A DNA stretch of 8,977 bases, taken from positions 1 to 8,977 of the forward strand of contig JAVQWQ010000096.1 in the NCBI GenBank assembly GCA_033578915.1, written 5' to 3'. Origin of the DNA: UBA7692 sp033578915. GTDB taxonomy: Bacteria > Bacteroidota > Bacteroidia > Chitinophagales > LD1. The notes beneath the pieces were generated by a model that was given only the letters and a program-made list of their open reading frames with translations, searched no databases and had not been told where the DNA came from. Positions 1 through 6,361 of the stretch are shown here, piece after piece (positions within the stretch are counted from its first letter, which is position 1; each line of letters opens with the position of its first letter). Made by a program: the position numbers and the translations under genes.

Positions 1-576
1 AAAGCAGGAGTTACACATAGTACCAACTACGATGGCAGCTTTGCCTTCAAAATAAATAAATCAGATACATTTTTTTTCTTCTTGCCGGGGTACTACACAC
101 TTCGATTTTCGCTTTCCGATTCAGTTGATAAAGCAGAATACTATTTGCATATTTCCATGCAAATGATGTTTGCAGAATCTAAACCTATCATCGTAAAACC
201 CAAAAAGAGTTTGAGCGAAATCGAAGAAGAGAGAAAAAAACTCGGAGAAATTCCTAAAGAGCTGGAAGCTCCGAGAATCGAACCTTTTACAAGCCCTATA
301 AGCGCTATTTACGACCTGCTCAGCGATGAGAGCAGGCAAAAAAGGAAACTAAGGGCTCAAATGGTAGAGGATAACCGGAGAAAATTGTTTTATGCATTAT
401 TTGATTATTACCGCGACAATAATGTGATTGATATTGATGAAAACCATTACGATTTGTTTATAGATTTTCTCAATCAACCAATTGAATTTTTAAAGTACAA
501 CAGCGACTATGAAATCACTAAAACAATAGTTGAACAATATAAAAGATATGCGCGGCTAAACGGATTAGAAAAATGA
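1..576 (+). CDS. Carboxypeptidase-regulatory-like domain protein, C-terminal part (5' truncated)
   Basis: The reading frame is open from the first base of the window to a TGA at 574-576, giving 191 visible residues, so the true start lies outside. The first ~50 residues look like the end of a CarboxypepD_reg-like beta-sandwich: an NYDGSFAF stretch (9-16), then alternating hydrophobic strands, a PGYYTLRF stretch (29-36) and a pattern ending around YYLHISMQM. Proteins of this kind in Bacteroidota are usually exported and often lie near envelope genes. After the sandwich comes a charged, probably helical segment (about 68-90, rich in E and K) and a C-terminal helical region (about 108-185) rich in Arg, Tyr and Asp. 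The molecular role of this C-terminal part is unknown to me. The gene meets the following minus-strand gene tail to tail with 4 bp between stop codons. A TTG at 82 could be read as a start, but the conserved domain extends upstream of it, so I treat the gene as truncated. Confidence 0.7.
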   Translation, partial: KAGVTHSTNYDGSFAFKINKSDTFFFFLPGYYTLRFSLSDSVDKAEYYLHISMQMMFAESKPIIVKPKKSLSEIEEERKKLGEIPKELEAPRIEPFTSPISAIYDLLSDESRQKRKLRAQMVEDNRRKLFYALFDYYRDNNVIDIDENHYDLFIDFLNQPIEFLKYNSDYEITKTIVEQYKRYARLNGLEK

Positions 577-580
577 GTAC

Positions 581-1222
581 TTACTTTTTATTCTTTATGC
601 TTTGATAAAAAACAAACAACTTTTTATTCAATCGCTCGATAGCCTTGAGATGTGGATTTTTATCAAAAGGATTTAAGTGAACTTTATACGGAAATGGAGA
701 GCGCAGTTGCCTCAGATCTTTATCTAAAATGACATACGATTCGCTGCTGCCCGGAGTAGTGCCCTCCTTAGTATAATCGGCAGAGTAGTTGTAATCGCCG
801 GCGCTTTCGTTGACAACAGCAGTACCGAAATCCACAAACAAATAAAAGGAATGATTAAACTGAATAGTCGAATCCGGAACAAGTTTATGGTTGAGAAAAA
901 TAACTTTCTCCCCTTTCAGCAGTTGCATTGTTTGATTTGAATACATAAAATAAACTGGGCAAAAACGGAAACCATCTGCAAATGCATCTACAATCTTCTT
1001 GTTCAGTTTGGCATCATCTTGCAGAATTCTTTCTGCTACTTCCAGTTTTCCTGCTTGCCTGTATGCATTAACAGCTTTCGTTCGCGATTTTAAACGAACA
1101 ATCAACGCTCCCCCGTCTCTCAGCTTTTTAATTAGGTTATTGGCTTCAGCTTTATCTTGAGAAATTTGCTGCTCTACCCTGAAAGTAAAAATGATATAGA
1201 GAAGCGTAAGGATAAGCGGCAT
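581..1222 (-). CDS. Uncharacterised 213-residue protein translationally coupled to coaD
   Basis: I cannot assign a function. The N-terminus (about residues 2-14, PLILTLLYIIFTF) is hydrophobic and could be a membrane anchor or uncleaved signal, which would place the rest outside the inner membrane. A charged segment follows, with the pattern GALIVRLKSRTKAVNAYR (38-55) and then GKLEVAERIL (58-67). Next come an FRFCPVYFMYS stretch (85-95) and a KVIFLNHK stretch (106-113). The C-terminal half is strand-rich and ends in a basic tail. From memory the 38-67 pattern and the CPVYF stretch recur in Bacteroidota hypothetical proteins, which would make this a conserved lineage family and not a chance frame; I could not check this. 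The ATG shares its A with the coaD stop (TAATG, plus-strand 1220-1224), implying reinitiation after coaD. It is the last gene of the run. Confidence 0.8.
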   Translation of the reverse strand: MPLILTLLYIIFTFRVEQQISQDKAEANNLIKKLRDGGALIVRLKSRTKAVNAYRQAGKLEVAERILQDDAKLNKKIVDAFADGFRFCPVYFMYSNQTMQLLKGEKVIFLNHKLVPDSTIQFNHSFYLFVDFGTAVVNESAGDYNYSADYTKEGTTPGSSESYVILDKDLRQLRSPFPYKVHLNPFDKNPHLKAIERLNKKLFVFYQSIKNKK

Positions 1223-1692
1223 TAAAGCATCTTTAATTCGTCAGCAATAGAAGATGGCACAAACTTATCTACTTTACCTTTGCCGCGAATAATTTCGCGA
1301 ACTATGGTTGAGGAAACAGAGGATAGTTCCGGCCTTGCAAGGATGAGAATGGTTTCAATTTCCGGATACATAGCATTGTTAAGATGCGCTATTGTCTTTT
1401 CGTAGTCAAAGTCTGATGAAGAGCGAATTCCGCGAAGAATATAATTTGCGCCAATGGCAGCGCAAAAATTAACCGTTAAACCTGTAAAGTGTTCCACTAA
1501 TATTTTAGGCTGGTCTTCAAATACTTTTTTTATCCACAAAAGCCTTTTTTCTAAAGGAAAGAGGCTTTGCTTCTGAGAATTTTCACCAATAGCCACAATG
1601 ATTTGATCAAATAGAGGTAAGGCTCTGAGTACTATGTCAACGTGGCCTGTTGTGATAGGGTCAAAAGAGCCGGGAAAGACAGCTTTCTTCAT
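1222..1692 (-). CDS. coaD: Phosphopantetheine adenylyltransferase
   Basis: This cytosolic enzyme transfers AMP from ATP to 4'-phosphopantetheine, giving dephospho-CoA, the penultimate step of coenzyme A synthesis. At 156 residues it matches the bacterial family (E. coli 159). The nucleotidyltransferase signature is complete: PGSFDPITTGH at 7-17, with Ser9 where E. coli has Thr10, and His17 as the ATP-binding histidine. Lys41 matches E. coli Lys42, Arg87 and Arg90 lie in ILRGIR matching Arg88 and Arg91, and SSVSSTIVREI (124-134) is the C-terminal ATP-binding motif. I start it at the ATG at 1692-1690; an in-frame TTG two codons upstream (1698) would add only Met-His, while family members begin right before the first strand as here. 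It lies 21 bp after rimO and overlaps the next start by one base, consistent with co-transcription. Confidence 0.97.
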   Translation of the reverse strand: MKKAVFPGSFDPITTGHVDIVLRALPLFDQIIVAIGENSQKQSLFPLEKRLLWIKKVFEDQPKILVEHFTGLTVNFCAAIGANYILRGIRSSSDFDYEKTIAHLNNAMYPEIETILILARPELSSVSSTIVREIIRGKGKVDKFVPSSIADELKML

Positions 1693-1713
1693 GTGCAACT
1701 AAGAATGGTTTCA

Positions 1714-3033
1714 TTAATTATCAGATAATGGCTCTGCATGCAGGTCAAATGCCTCAGCGTCAATAATTTTAACTTGAACAAAATCTCCGGGATTGAAATT
1801 ATATCCTTTATCTTTAATCAATACTTCGTTGTCCACTTCAGGACTGTCTGCTTCTGTCCTCCCGATAAAAAAGCCGGACTCCTTCTTATCTATCAAAACC
1901 GTTGTAGCCTGCCCTATTTTTTTAAGATTTTTATTCAACGAGATATGTTCCTGTATATCCATTAAAAAAGAAGCTCTGCGTTCTTTTTCAGACTGCGGAA
2001 TATTATCGGTCAAAACATACGCACGCGTTCCTTCCTCATGAGAATAAGTAAATACTCCCATGCGATCAAATTGCATTTCTTCCACAAAGCGGCAAAGCAT
2101 ATCAAAATCCTCTTCTTCTTCGCCGGGATATCCGACAAGCATAGTAGTTCTCAAAGTAATATCCGGAATTTTTTCTCTTATCAAATTAATCAGACTGCGC
2201 ATCTCTTCCTGGCTAATGTTTCTTCGCATGGAAAGAAGAACTTTATCGGATGCGTGCTGAAGCGGCATATCAAGATATTTACATACTTTTTCGCAAGCTG
2301 TCATCGCATCCAGCAACTCAAGAGGAAACTGGGCAGGATATGCATAATGAAGCCTGATCCATTTTATTCCGGTTACATCATTTAAACGGTACAGCAAATC
2401 GGGAAGTTTCCTTTTTCGGTACACATCTAAGCCATAATACGTAAGCTCTTGTGCAATCAGAACTATTTCGCTTACGCCCTGGTCAGCGAGCGCTTGTGCT
2501 TCTGCAACAACTTCTTCAATAGACTTAGATATATGTTTGCCGCGCATGAGCGGAATAGCACAAAATGAACAGGTTCGGTTACAACCCTCACTAATCTTAA
2601 GATATGCGTAATGCTTTGGCGTAGATAAAAGGCGCTCTCCTAACAGCTCTTTTCGGTAATCAACCTTTAAAGCTTTCAGTAAAAACTTTACATCATTTGT
2701 GCCAAAAAAAGCATCTACCTCAGGAATTTCTTTTTCAAGAACTTCTTTGTAGCGCGCGCTTAAACAACCGCTTACATACAGCTTCTCTATTTTACCGGCA
2801 TTTTTAGCTTCAGCAAATTCAAGAATAGTATTAATGCTCTCTTCCTTGGCCTTCTCAACAAAGCCACAAGTATTAATTATAACAATATTCCGCCCTTTGT
2901 GCCATTTATCATGAACCACATCGTATCCGTGTTTTGACAGATGTGTCATGATATGTTCGCTATCCACTACATTTTTGGAACATCCTAAAGTAATGATGCT
3001 GATCTTATCCTCCTGCAGCGATTTGGTTTTCAT
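1714..3033 (-). CDS. rimO: Ribosomal protein S12 (aspartate) methylthiotransferase
   Basis: RimO is a radical-SAM enzyme that adds a methylthio group to the beta-carbon of the conserved aspartate of ribosomal protein S12, using two [4Fe-4S] clusters. The 439-residue protein has the full architecture. An N-terminal UPF0004 domain carries cluster ligands Cys18 (TLGCSKN), Cys56 (NTCGF) and Cys90 (VSGC). A radical-SAM domain carries CNRTCSFC (Cys151, Cys155, Cys158) followed by IPLMRGKHISKS. A C-terminal TRAM-like domain spans about 373-435. The IRLHYAYP (226-233) and YLDMPLQH (253-260) stretches are RimO-like and favour it over the tRNA enzyme MiaB. The usual AQD after the third SAM-domain strand reads AQE here (Glu196, codon GAG). 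I chose the ATG at 3033-3031; an upstream TTG at 3045 adds four residues but is less likely. A 91-bp gap separates it from mnmD, so it may have its own promoter. Confidence 0.96.
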   Translation of the reverse strand: MKTKSLQEDKISIITLGCSKNVVDSEHIMTHLSKHGYDVVHDKWHKGRNIVIINTCGFVEKAKEESINTILEFAEAKNAGKIEKLYVSGCLSARYKEVLEKEIPEVDAFFGTNDVKFLLKALKVDYRKELLGERLLSTPKHYAYLKISEGCNRTCSFCAIPLMRGKHISKSIEEVVAEAQALADQGVSEIVLIAQELTYYGLDVYRKRKLPDLLYRLNDVTGIKWIRLHYAYPAQFPLELLDAMTACEKVCKYLDMPLQHASDKVLLSMRRNISQEEMRSLINLIREKIPDITLRTTMLVGYPGEEEEDFDMLCRFVEEMQFDRMGVFTYSHEEGTRAYVLTDNIPQSEKERRASFLMDIQEHISLNKNLKKIGQATTVLIDKKESGFFIGRTEADSPEVDNEVLIKDKGYNFNPGDFVQVKIIDAEAFDLHAEPLSDN

Positions 3034-3124
3034 TATTATATGCAATTATAATACAATTCATGTGATTCGGCTTCATTAAAACCTATAAGTTTTTACATCA
3101 GGCGTGCCCTTATTGTCATTGCAA
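3034..3124. other. 91-bp gap between mnmD and rimO
   Basis: This is the largest gap inside the minus-strand run and may hold a promoter for rimO-coaD-unknown. A TATAATTG box (minus strand, 3050-3043) ends nine bases before the rimO ATG, but no matching -33 box stands at the right distance. An AAAAC/GTTTT inverted repeat with a 6-base loop (3078-3093) is AT-only in its stem apart from one pair and too weak to call a terminator. No RNA gene is visible. Confidence 0.4.
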
Positions 3125-3805
3125 TCAGGCGATTTTTCTTGCTCTTAACATCTCTCTTTTTCCCGGTGGACCCGGAAGCTTCTCTACCTTAAATCCGGCT
3201 TCCATCATATTTCTGCGCACTTGCCCTTTGCTACAATAAGTAACCAATATTCCATCTTTTTTAAGTACATGGTGCGTCTTTATAAAACTTTGAACACTCC
3301 ACATTTCTTGCTGCGCCAAAGGGGCAAAAGCATCAAAAAAAACAATATCAAATAAATCATCCTGAGCCTTCCAACTAAGCCAGTCATCGTGAATTTTTTT
3401 GAGAGAAAATTTCGGGCTGAATTCATGAAATTGTCCCGGAGGCTTGATATGCATCTCGTTCAAAATCTGTTTAGTTTCTTCCGGCTGCATTGCTATATGT
3501 TTTTCATAGTCTAAATAGCCGAGCAAATCATGCTGCAGCGGAAAAAGCTCGATACCCGTATAAAAAATCTGCACATCATTCAGGCGACTGAATTCCCATG
3601 CCAATAAGGCATTTAGCCCCGTACCAAAACCCACTTCAAAAATCTTTATCGTATTGAGGCTTAAAGTATTAAGCCCATTTTTAAAAAACACGTGTCTGCT
3701 CTCTGCCACCGCTCCGTGCCGGGAATGATAAATTTCATTGAATCGCTGAGAAAACAAAGTAGGGCTGCCATCGCCGGTAATAACAGGTTTCAAGCCCGTT
3801 TCCAT
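3125..3805 (-). CDS. mnmD: Stand-alone DUF752/MnmD tRNA (mnm5s2U34) methyltransferase
   Basis: Predicted SAM-dependent methyltransferase of the DUF752/MnmC N-terminal family, which methylates the aminomethyl group at wobble uridine 34 of tRNAs to give mnm5(s2)U. Visible motifs in the 226 residues: GDGSPTL (11-17), YHSRHGAVAES (26-36), SAM-binding motif I EVGFGTGLNA (57-66), FFDAFAP (156-162), YCSKGQVRR (190-198) and a closing GFKVEKLPGPPGKREMLRA block (204-222). These follow the order seen in the methyltransferase half of MnmC. The protein stops where the FAD-dependent oxidase half of bifunctional MnmC would begin, so it is a monofunctional version, as known from Aquifex. ATG is at 3805-3803, 8 bp after the PIG-L gene, with no Shine-Dalgarno-like sequence; the short spacing suggests one transcript. 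The gene symbol follows the domain's current name; the activity is inferred from the family. Confidence 0.9.
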   Translation of the reverse strand: METGLKPVITGDGSPTLFSQRFNEIYHSRHGAVAESRHVFFKNGLNTLSLNTIKIFEVGFGTGLNALLAWEFSRLNDVQIFYTGIELFPLQHDLLGYLDYEKHIAMQPEETKQILNEMHIKPPGQFHEFSPKFSLKKIHDDWLSWKAQDDLFDIVFFDAFAPLAQQEMWSVQSFIKTHHVLKKDGILVTYCSKGQVRRNMMEAGFKVEKLPGPPGKREMLRARKIA

Positions 3806-3813
3806 AAAAAGAA

Positions 3814-6294
3814 CTATGGTTTAGAGATTAAATTTGCAAAAAGACGGTATGCGCCGGGTACACCTGCCGGCAGTTGCCTGAAAAAAGATAAACTCGTATA
3901 GACATATTTACCTCTGCCATATTTGCAATGAATGATTGCTGTGTCTAAAGGTTTTTCTCCTTTGTCGTTCATAGACAAAGGTTTAATATATCGCGCATCG
4001 CACAACTCAGGAAAATAGAGCCCTCTTTCTTGTATCCAGCCATTAAAATCTTTTTCAGAAATTTTGTTTGGATAAAGGAGTAAGCGGTCTTTTGGTAAAA
4101 TAATTTTCACATCAGCATCTTCTTCCGTAACCCTGTTGCGTGAGATCTGAAAAGGATAAGGCCCTAAGTTATTCATGAGTAGATTCTGGCGAGTGTTGTA
4201 CTGTACCAGCAGGACACCACCATTTTTAACGTAATCGAATAGTAAAGAGTAATTATTTCTCAAGTTATCAATGGTATTAAATGCACGAACACCTAAAATA
4301 ACAGCATCAAATGTCGAAAGGAGATTTCTGTATTGGCTAATATCTTTTATAATGGTAATCTGAGCGCCTGTCTCTTCCCATGATTCTGCTACCTTATCCC
4401 CTGCTCCGGGAATGTATGCAATTTTTGGGGCGGCTGTTTTCAATTTCACCGTAACCAAAGAAGCCTTTGCATCTTCCAACAAAATACTGTAAGGAATGTG
4501 GGGATAATTTATCTCTTCTATACCTAAGTGATAAGTCTTCCCTTTGATCACAGCCTTTGCACGAATGGTAAAAGCAGAGTCATCTATTTCCCCTTTGTAT
4601 TTCAAGTTAATATCAAATGATAACCTGCTGCCGTTTCGGGGCAACGAAAAAGGAATTGTAGAAACATCGGCTTTCCACGCATCAGGAAATTCCAGTTGAA
4701 GATAGCCATTCAGGCTATCGGCAAAAGCACGGACTGCAATCTGTAATTGTTTTTCTCTTTGTGAAGCCACATACACTTTTTTGCTAAAGTTAACTGTTAC
4801 GGGAGGCACTATGTAAAGAGGCTGAAAAACCTCACCTTTTGAAGGGTCTATCCTCTTGTATTGAACAGGCAGGCTGAATTCAAAATTCTTTCCGCATATT
4901 TCTAACAAACATTTCCAGGATACAGCAGGCTGAGAAATTGCAAGCGTTCTTTTATCTGATTCATGAATTGAAAACATATTGCTTGAAGGCTCATTCACCA
5001 ACCAGTGAGGCTGAGATAGGTCATAGTTATCATTGATAAGTAGTAATGCTTGAGAATAAACTGTTTTGTTCATCTGAAGAATGGTATCGTTGATGCTGTT
5101 AAAGTGGTTGGAAAGAAAATTCTTCAATTTAACCTGAATGGGCGCTCGCAATGTTATATTGAAAATAACATGTAAGGTATCTCCTTTAGCTACAAATGGT
5201 TTGGCACAGTTTGCCTCCATGTGCAAGCCTGCACAGTGTTGAGTCAACCATTTGATTTGGCTAAGCTTATAAATTTTCCAGGTAGGGGGTATGCTATTAT
5301 CATTCTCTAAAGTTTCGTAAAGCTGAACAAGGTCGGGAACAATCAGATGTGGCTGGCTAAAATCAAATTTACGAATTATAGCCTCGACTGATTGAATCAG
5401 ATTAGAATTGCCAAAACGACCAAGCGATATATCTATGCCATCGGTTAGAGACTTTACCGGAGGCTCGCCTATTATATTTTTAAAATACTCTTTATAGAGA
5501 GAGCGATTAGGCGCTGTTCCAAATGCCTGGCTGCTATGGCAGCTTCTGCTTTCGGCTGCAATTTCGCCATAGCTTTTACCTAGCAACGGATTAAATCCGG
5601 CTACATCCATCTGGAACTGTTCAGGCGAAGTGGTATTAATTTCTCCGAAACTGAATGTGTTCCACAACAATCTTTTTGCCTGCCACACTTGTAAAAAACG
5701 CAACTGATCGGAAAAACGCGCAGGATCTGCGGCTGCCTTAAAGGCTTCTTCAGCAAGTATAGCTGAGGCTGTATGATGCCCATGGCCGCCTTCGCCGGTA
5801 GTAGGGAAACGACATATTATCACATCTGGCCTGAAATATCTGATAACCCATACCATATCAGACAAAACCTGCTCTTTATCCCATTTTTTTAGTGTCTCAT
5901 CTGCGTTTTTGGAGTACCCGAAATCATACGCGCGGGTAAAATACTGCTCTGCCCCATCAATGCTGCGGGCTTTAAGCAATTCATGTGTCCTGATTAAGCC
6001 GAGCTTTAATCCTTGCTCGTCACCAATCAGGTTCTGTCCGCCATCTCCACGTGTAAGCGAAAGATATGCAGTACGTAAATGCAAGGCTTTCGATAAATAG
6101 CTTATCAAGCGGGTATTTTCGTCATCGGGGTGAGCCGCTACATAAAGCACACTGCCGCAAACCGGCAACGCTTGCAGCTTATGAAATATTTCTGAGGAAT
6201 TTTGGCTTTTTAAGCCCAATGGCCTCAGCGTTAAACACAAAAGACTTAAACTGACTAAAAACTCAGTTATACCAAATAAAATTGGCCTTGCCAT
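3814..6294 (-). CDS. Exported PIG-L family deacetylase with C-terminal amidotransferase-like domain
   Basis: This is an 826-residue LmbE/PIG-L zinc deacetylase. Relatives remove N-acetyl groups from GlcNAc-containing small molecules or lipids; the substrate here is unknown. Residues 1 to about 30 have a hydrophobic core (ILFGITEFLVSLSLLCLTL), suggesting export. The PIG-L domain (about 48-260) has AHPDDE (54-59; His55 and Asp58 as zinc ligands, Asp57 as the likely general base) and GGHGHH (169-174; His174 or a neighbour as third ligand). The middle (about 330-610) is strand-rich and looks like one or more Ig-like folds. Residues about 625-826 resemble a ThuA/class-I amidotransferase-like fold (AYIPGAGD, then AVILGVRAFNT, YVKNGGVLLVQYNT, then GKYVYTSLSFFRQLP), but I see no nucleophilic-elbow cysteine, so it is probably non-catalytic. 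Start chosen at the ATG at 6294-6292; a TTG at 6303 adds only three residues. It heads the minus-strand run. Confidence 0.92.
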   Translation of the reverse strand: MARPILFGITEFLVSLSLLCLTLRPLGLKSQNSSEIFHKLQALPVCGSVLYVAAHPDDENTRLISYLSKALHLRTAYLSLTRGDGGQNLIGDEQGLKLGLIRTHELLKARSIDGAEQYFTRAYDFGYSKNADETLKKWDKEQVLSDMVWVIRYFRPDVIICRFPTTGEGGHGHHTASAILAEEAFKAAADPARFSDQLRFLQVWQAKRLLWNTFSFGEINTTSPEQFQMDVAGFNPLLGKSYGEIAAESRSCHSSQAFGTAPNRSLYKEYFKNIIGEPPVKSLTDGIDISLGRFGNSNLIQSVEAIIRKFDFSQPHLIVPDLVQLYETLENDNSIPPTWKIYKLSQIKWLTQHCAGLHMEANCAKPFVAKGDTLHVIFNITLRAPIQVKLKNFLSNHFNSINDTILQMNKTVYSQALLLINDNYDLSQPHWLVNEPSSNMFSIHESDKRTLAISQPAVSWKCLLEICGKNFEFSLPVQYKRIDPSKGEVFQPLYIVPPVTVNFSKKVYVASQREKQLQIAVRAFADSLNGYLQLEFPDAWKADVSTIPFSLPRNGSRLSFDINLKYKGEIDDSAFTIRAKAVIKGKTYHLGIEEINYPHIPYSILLEDAKASLVTVKLKTAAPKIAYIPGAGDKVAESWEETGAQITIIKDISQYRNLLSTFDAVILGVRAFNTIDNLRNNYSLLFDYVKNGGVLLVQYNTRQNLLMNNLGPYPFQISRNRVTEEDADVKIILPKDRLLLYPNKISEKDFNGWIQERGLYFPELCDARYIKPLSMNDKGEKPLDTAIIHCKYGRGKYVYTSLSFFRQLPAGVPGAYRLFANLISKP

Positions 6295-6300
6295 AGAAGC

Positions 6301-6308
6301 CAAAAATA
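6301..6308 (-). promoter_or_regulatory. Candidate Bacteroidota-type -7 element upstream of the PIG-L gene
   Basis: On the minus strand the bases read TATTTTTG, an exact match to the TAnnTTTG -7 consensus of the Bacteroidota primary sigma factor, six bases before the chosen ATG. About 21 bases upstream is a TTTA, one mismatch from the TTTG -33 element. If used, transcription would begin at or almost at the start codon, giving a nearly leaderless message. The region is AT-rich, so a chance match is quite possible. Confidence 0.3.
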
Positions 6309-6314
6309 TATGAA

Positions 6315-6347
6315 TTGAGTATTGATAATTAAATCCGGCTATAATTG
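6315..6347 (+). promoter_or_regulatory. Candidate promoter for the divergent GT-C membrane protein gene
   Basis: A TTG at 6315-6317 and a TATAATTG at 6340-6347 are 22 bases apart. They resemble the Bacteroidota -33 (TTTG) and -7 (TAnnTTTG) elements, the latter with one mismatch. The second box lies 14 bases before the proposed TTG start. This 67-bp region separates two divergent genes and must hold at least one promoter if the gene to its right is transcribed alone. The call is weak because the motif is short and the region AT-rich. Confidence 0.25.
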
Positions 6348-6361
6348 CGATAAATAAACTT

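Noticed and set aside
121..339. 72-codon minus-strand frame opposite the left-edge gene
   Set aside because: Its Phe-rich composition comes from the complement of Lys/Glu codons in the real gene; no independent support.
1738..2385. Several plus-strand open frames opposite rimO
   Set aside because: They are antisense shadows of rimO, overlap each other, and show no recognisable domain, whereas rimO has complete motifs.
3043..3050. TATAATTG box on the minus strand just before rimO, the same octamer as before the GT-C gene
   Set aside because: No -33 partner at a suitable distance and the sequence is AT-rich; two copies of such a short box are expected by chance.
3078..3093. Possible small hairpin AAAAC...GTTTT between mnmD and rimO
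   Set aside because: Five-base, almost all A-T stem; too weak for a terminator.
5601..6254. Short open frames on both strands inside the PIG-L gene
   Set aside because: They lie over the conserved catalytic domain in other frames and show no protein-family features.
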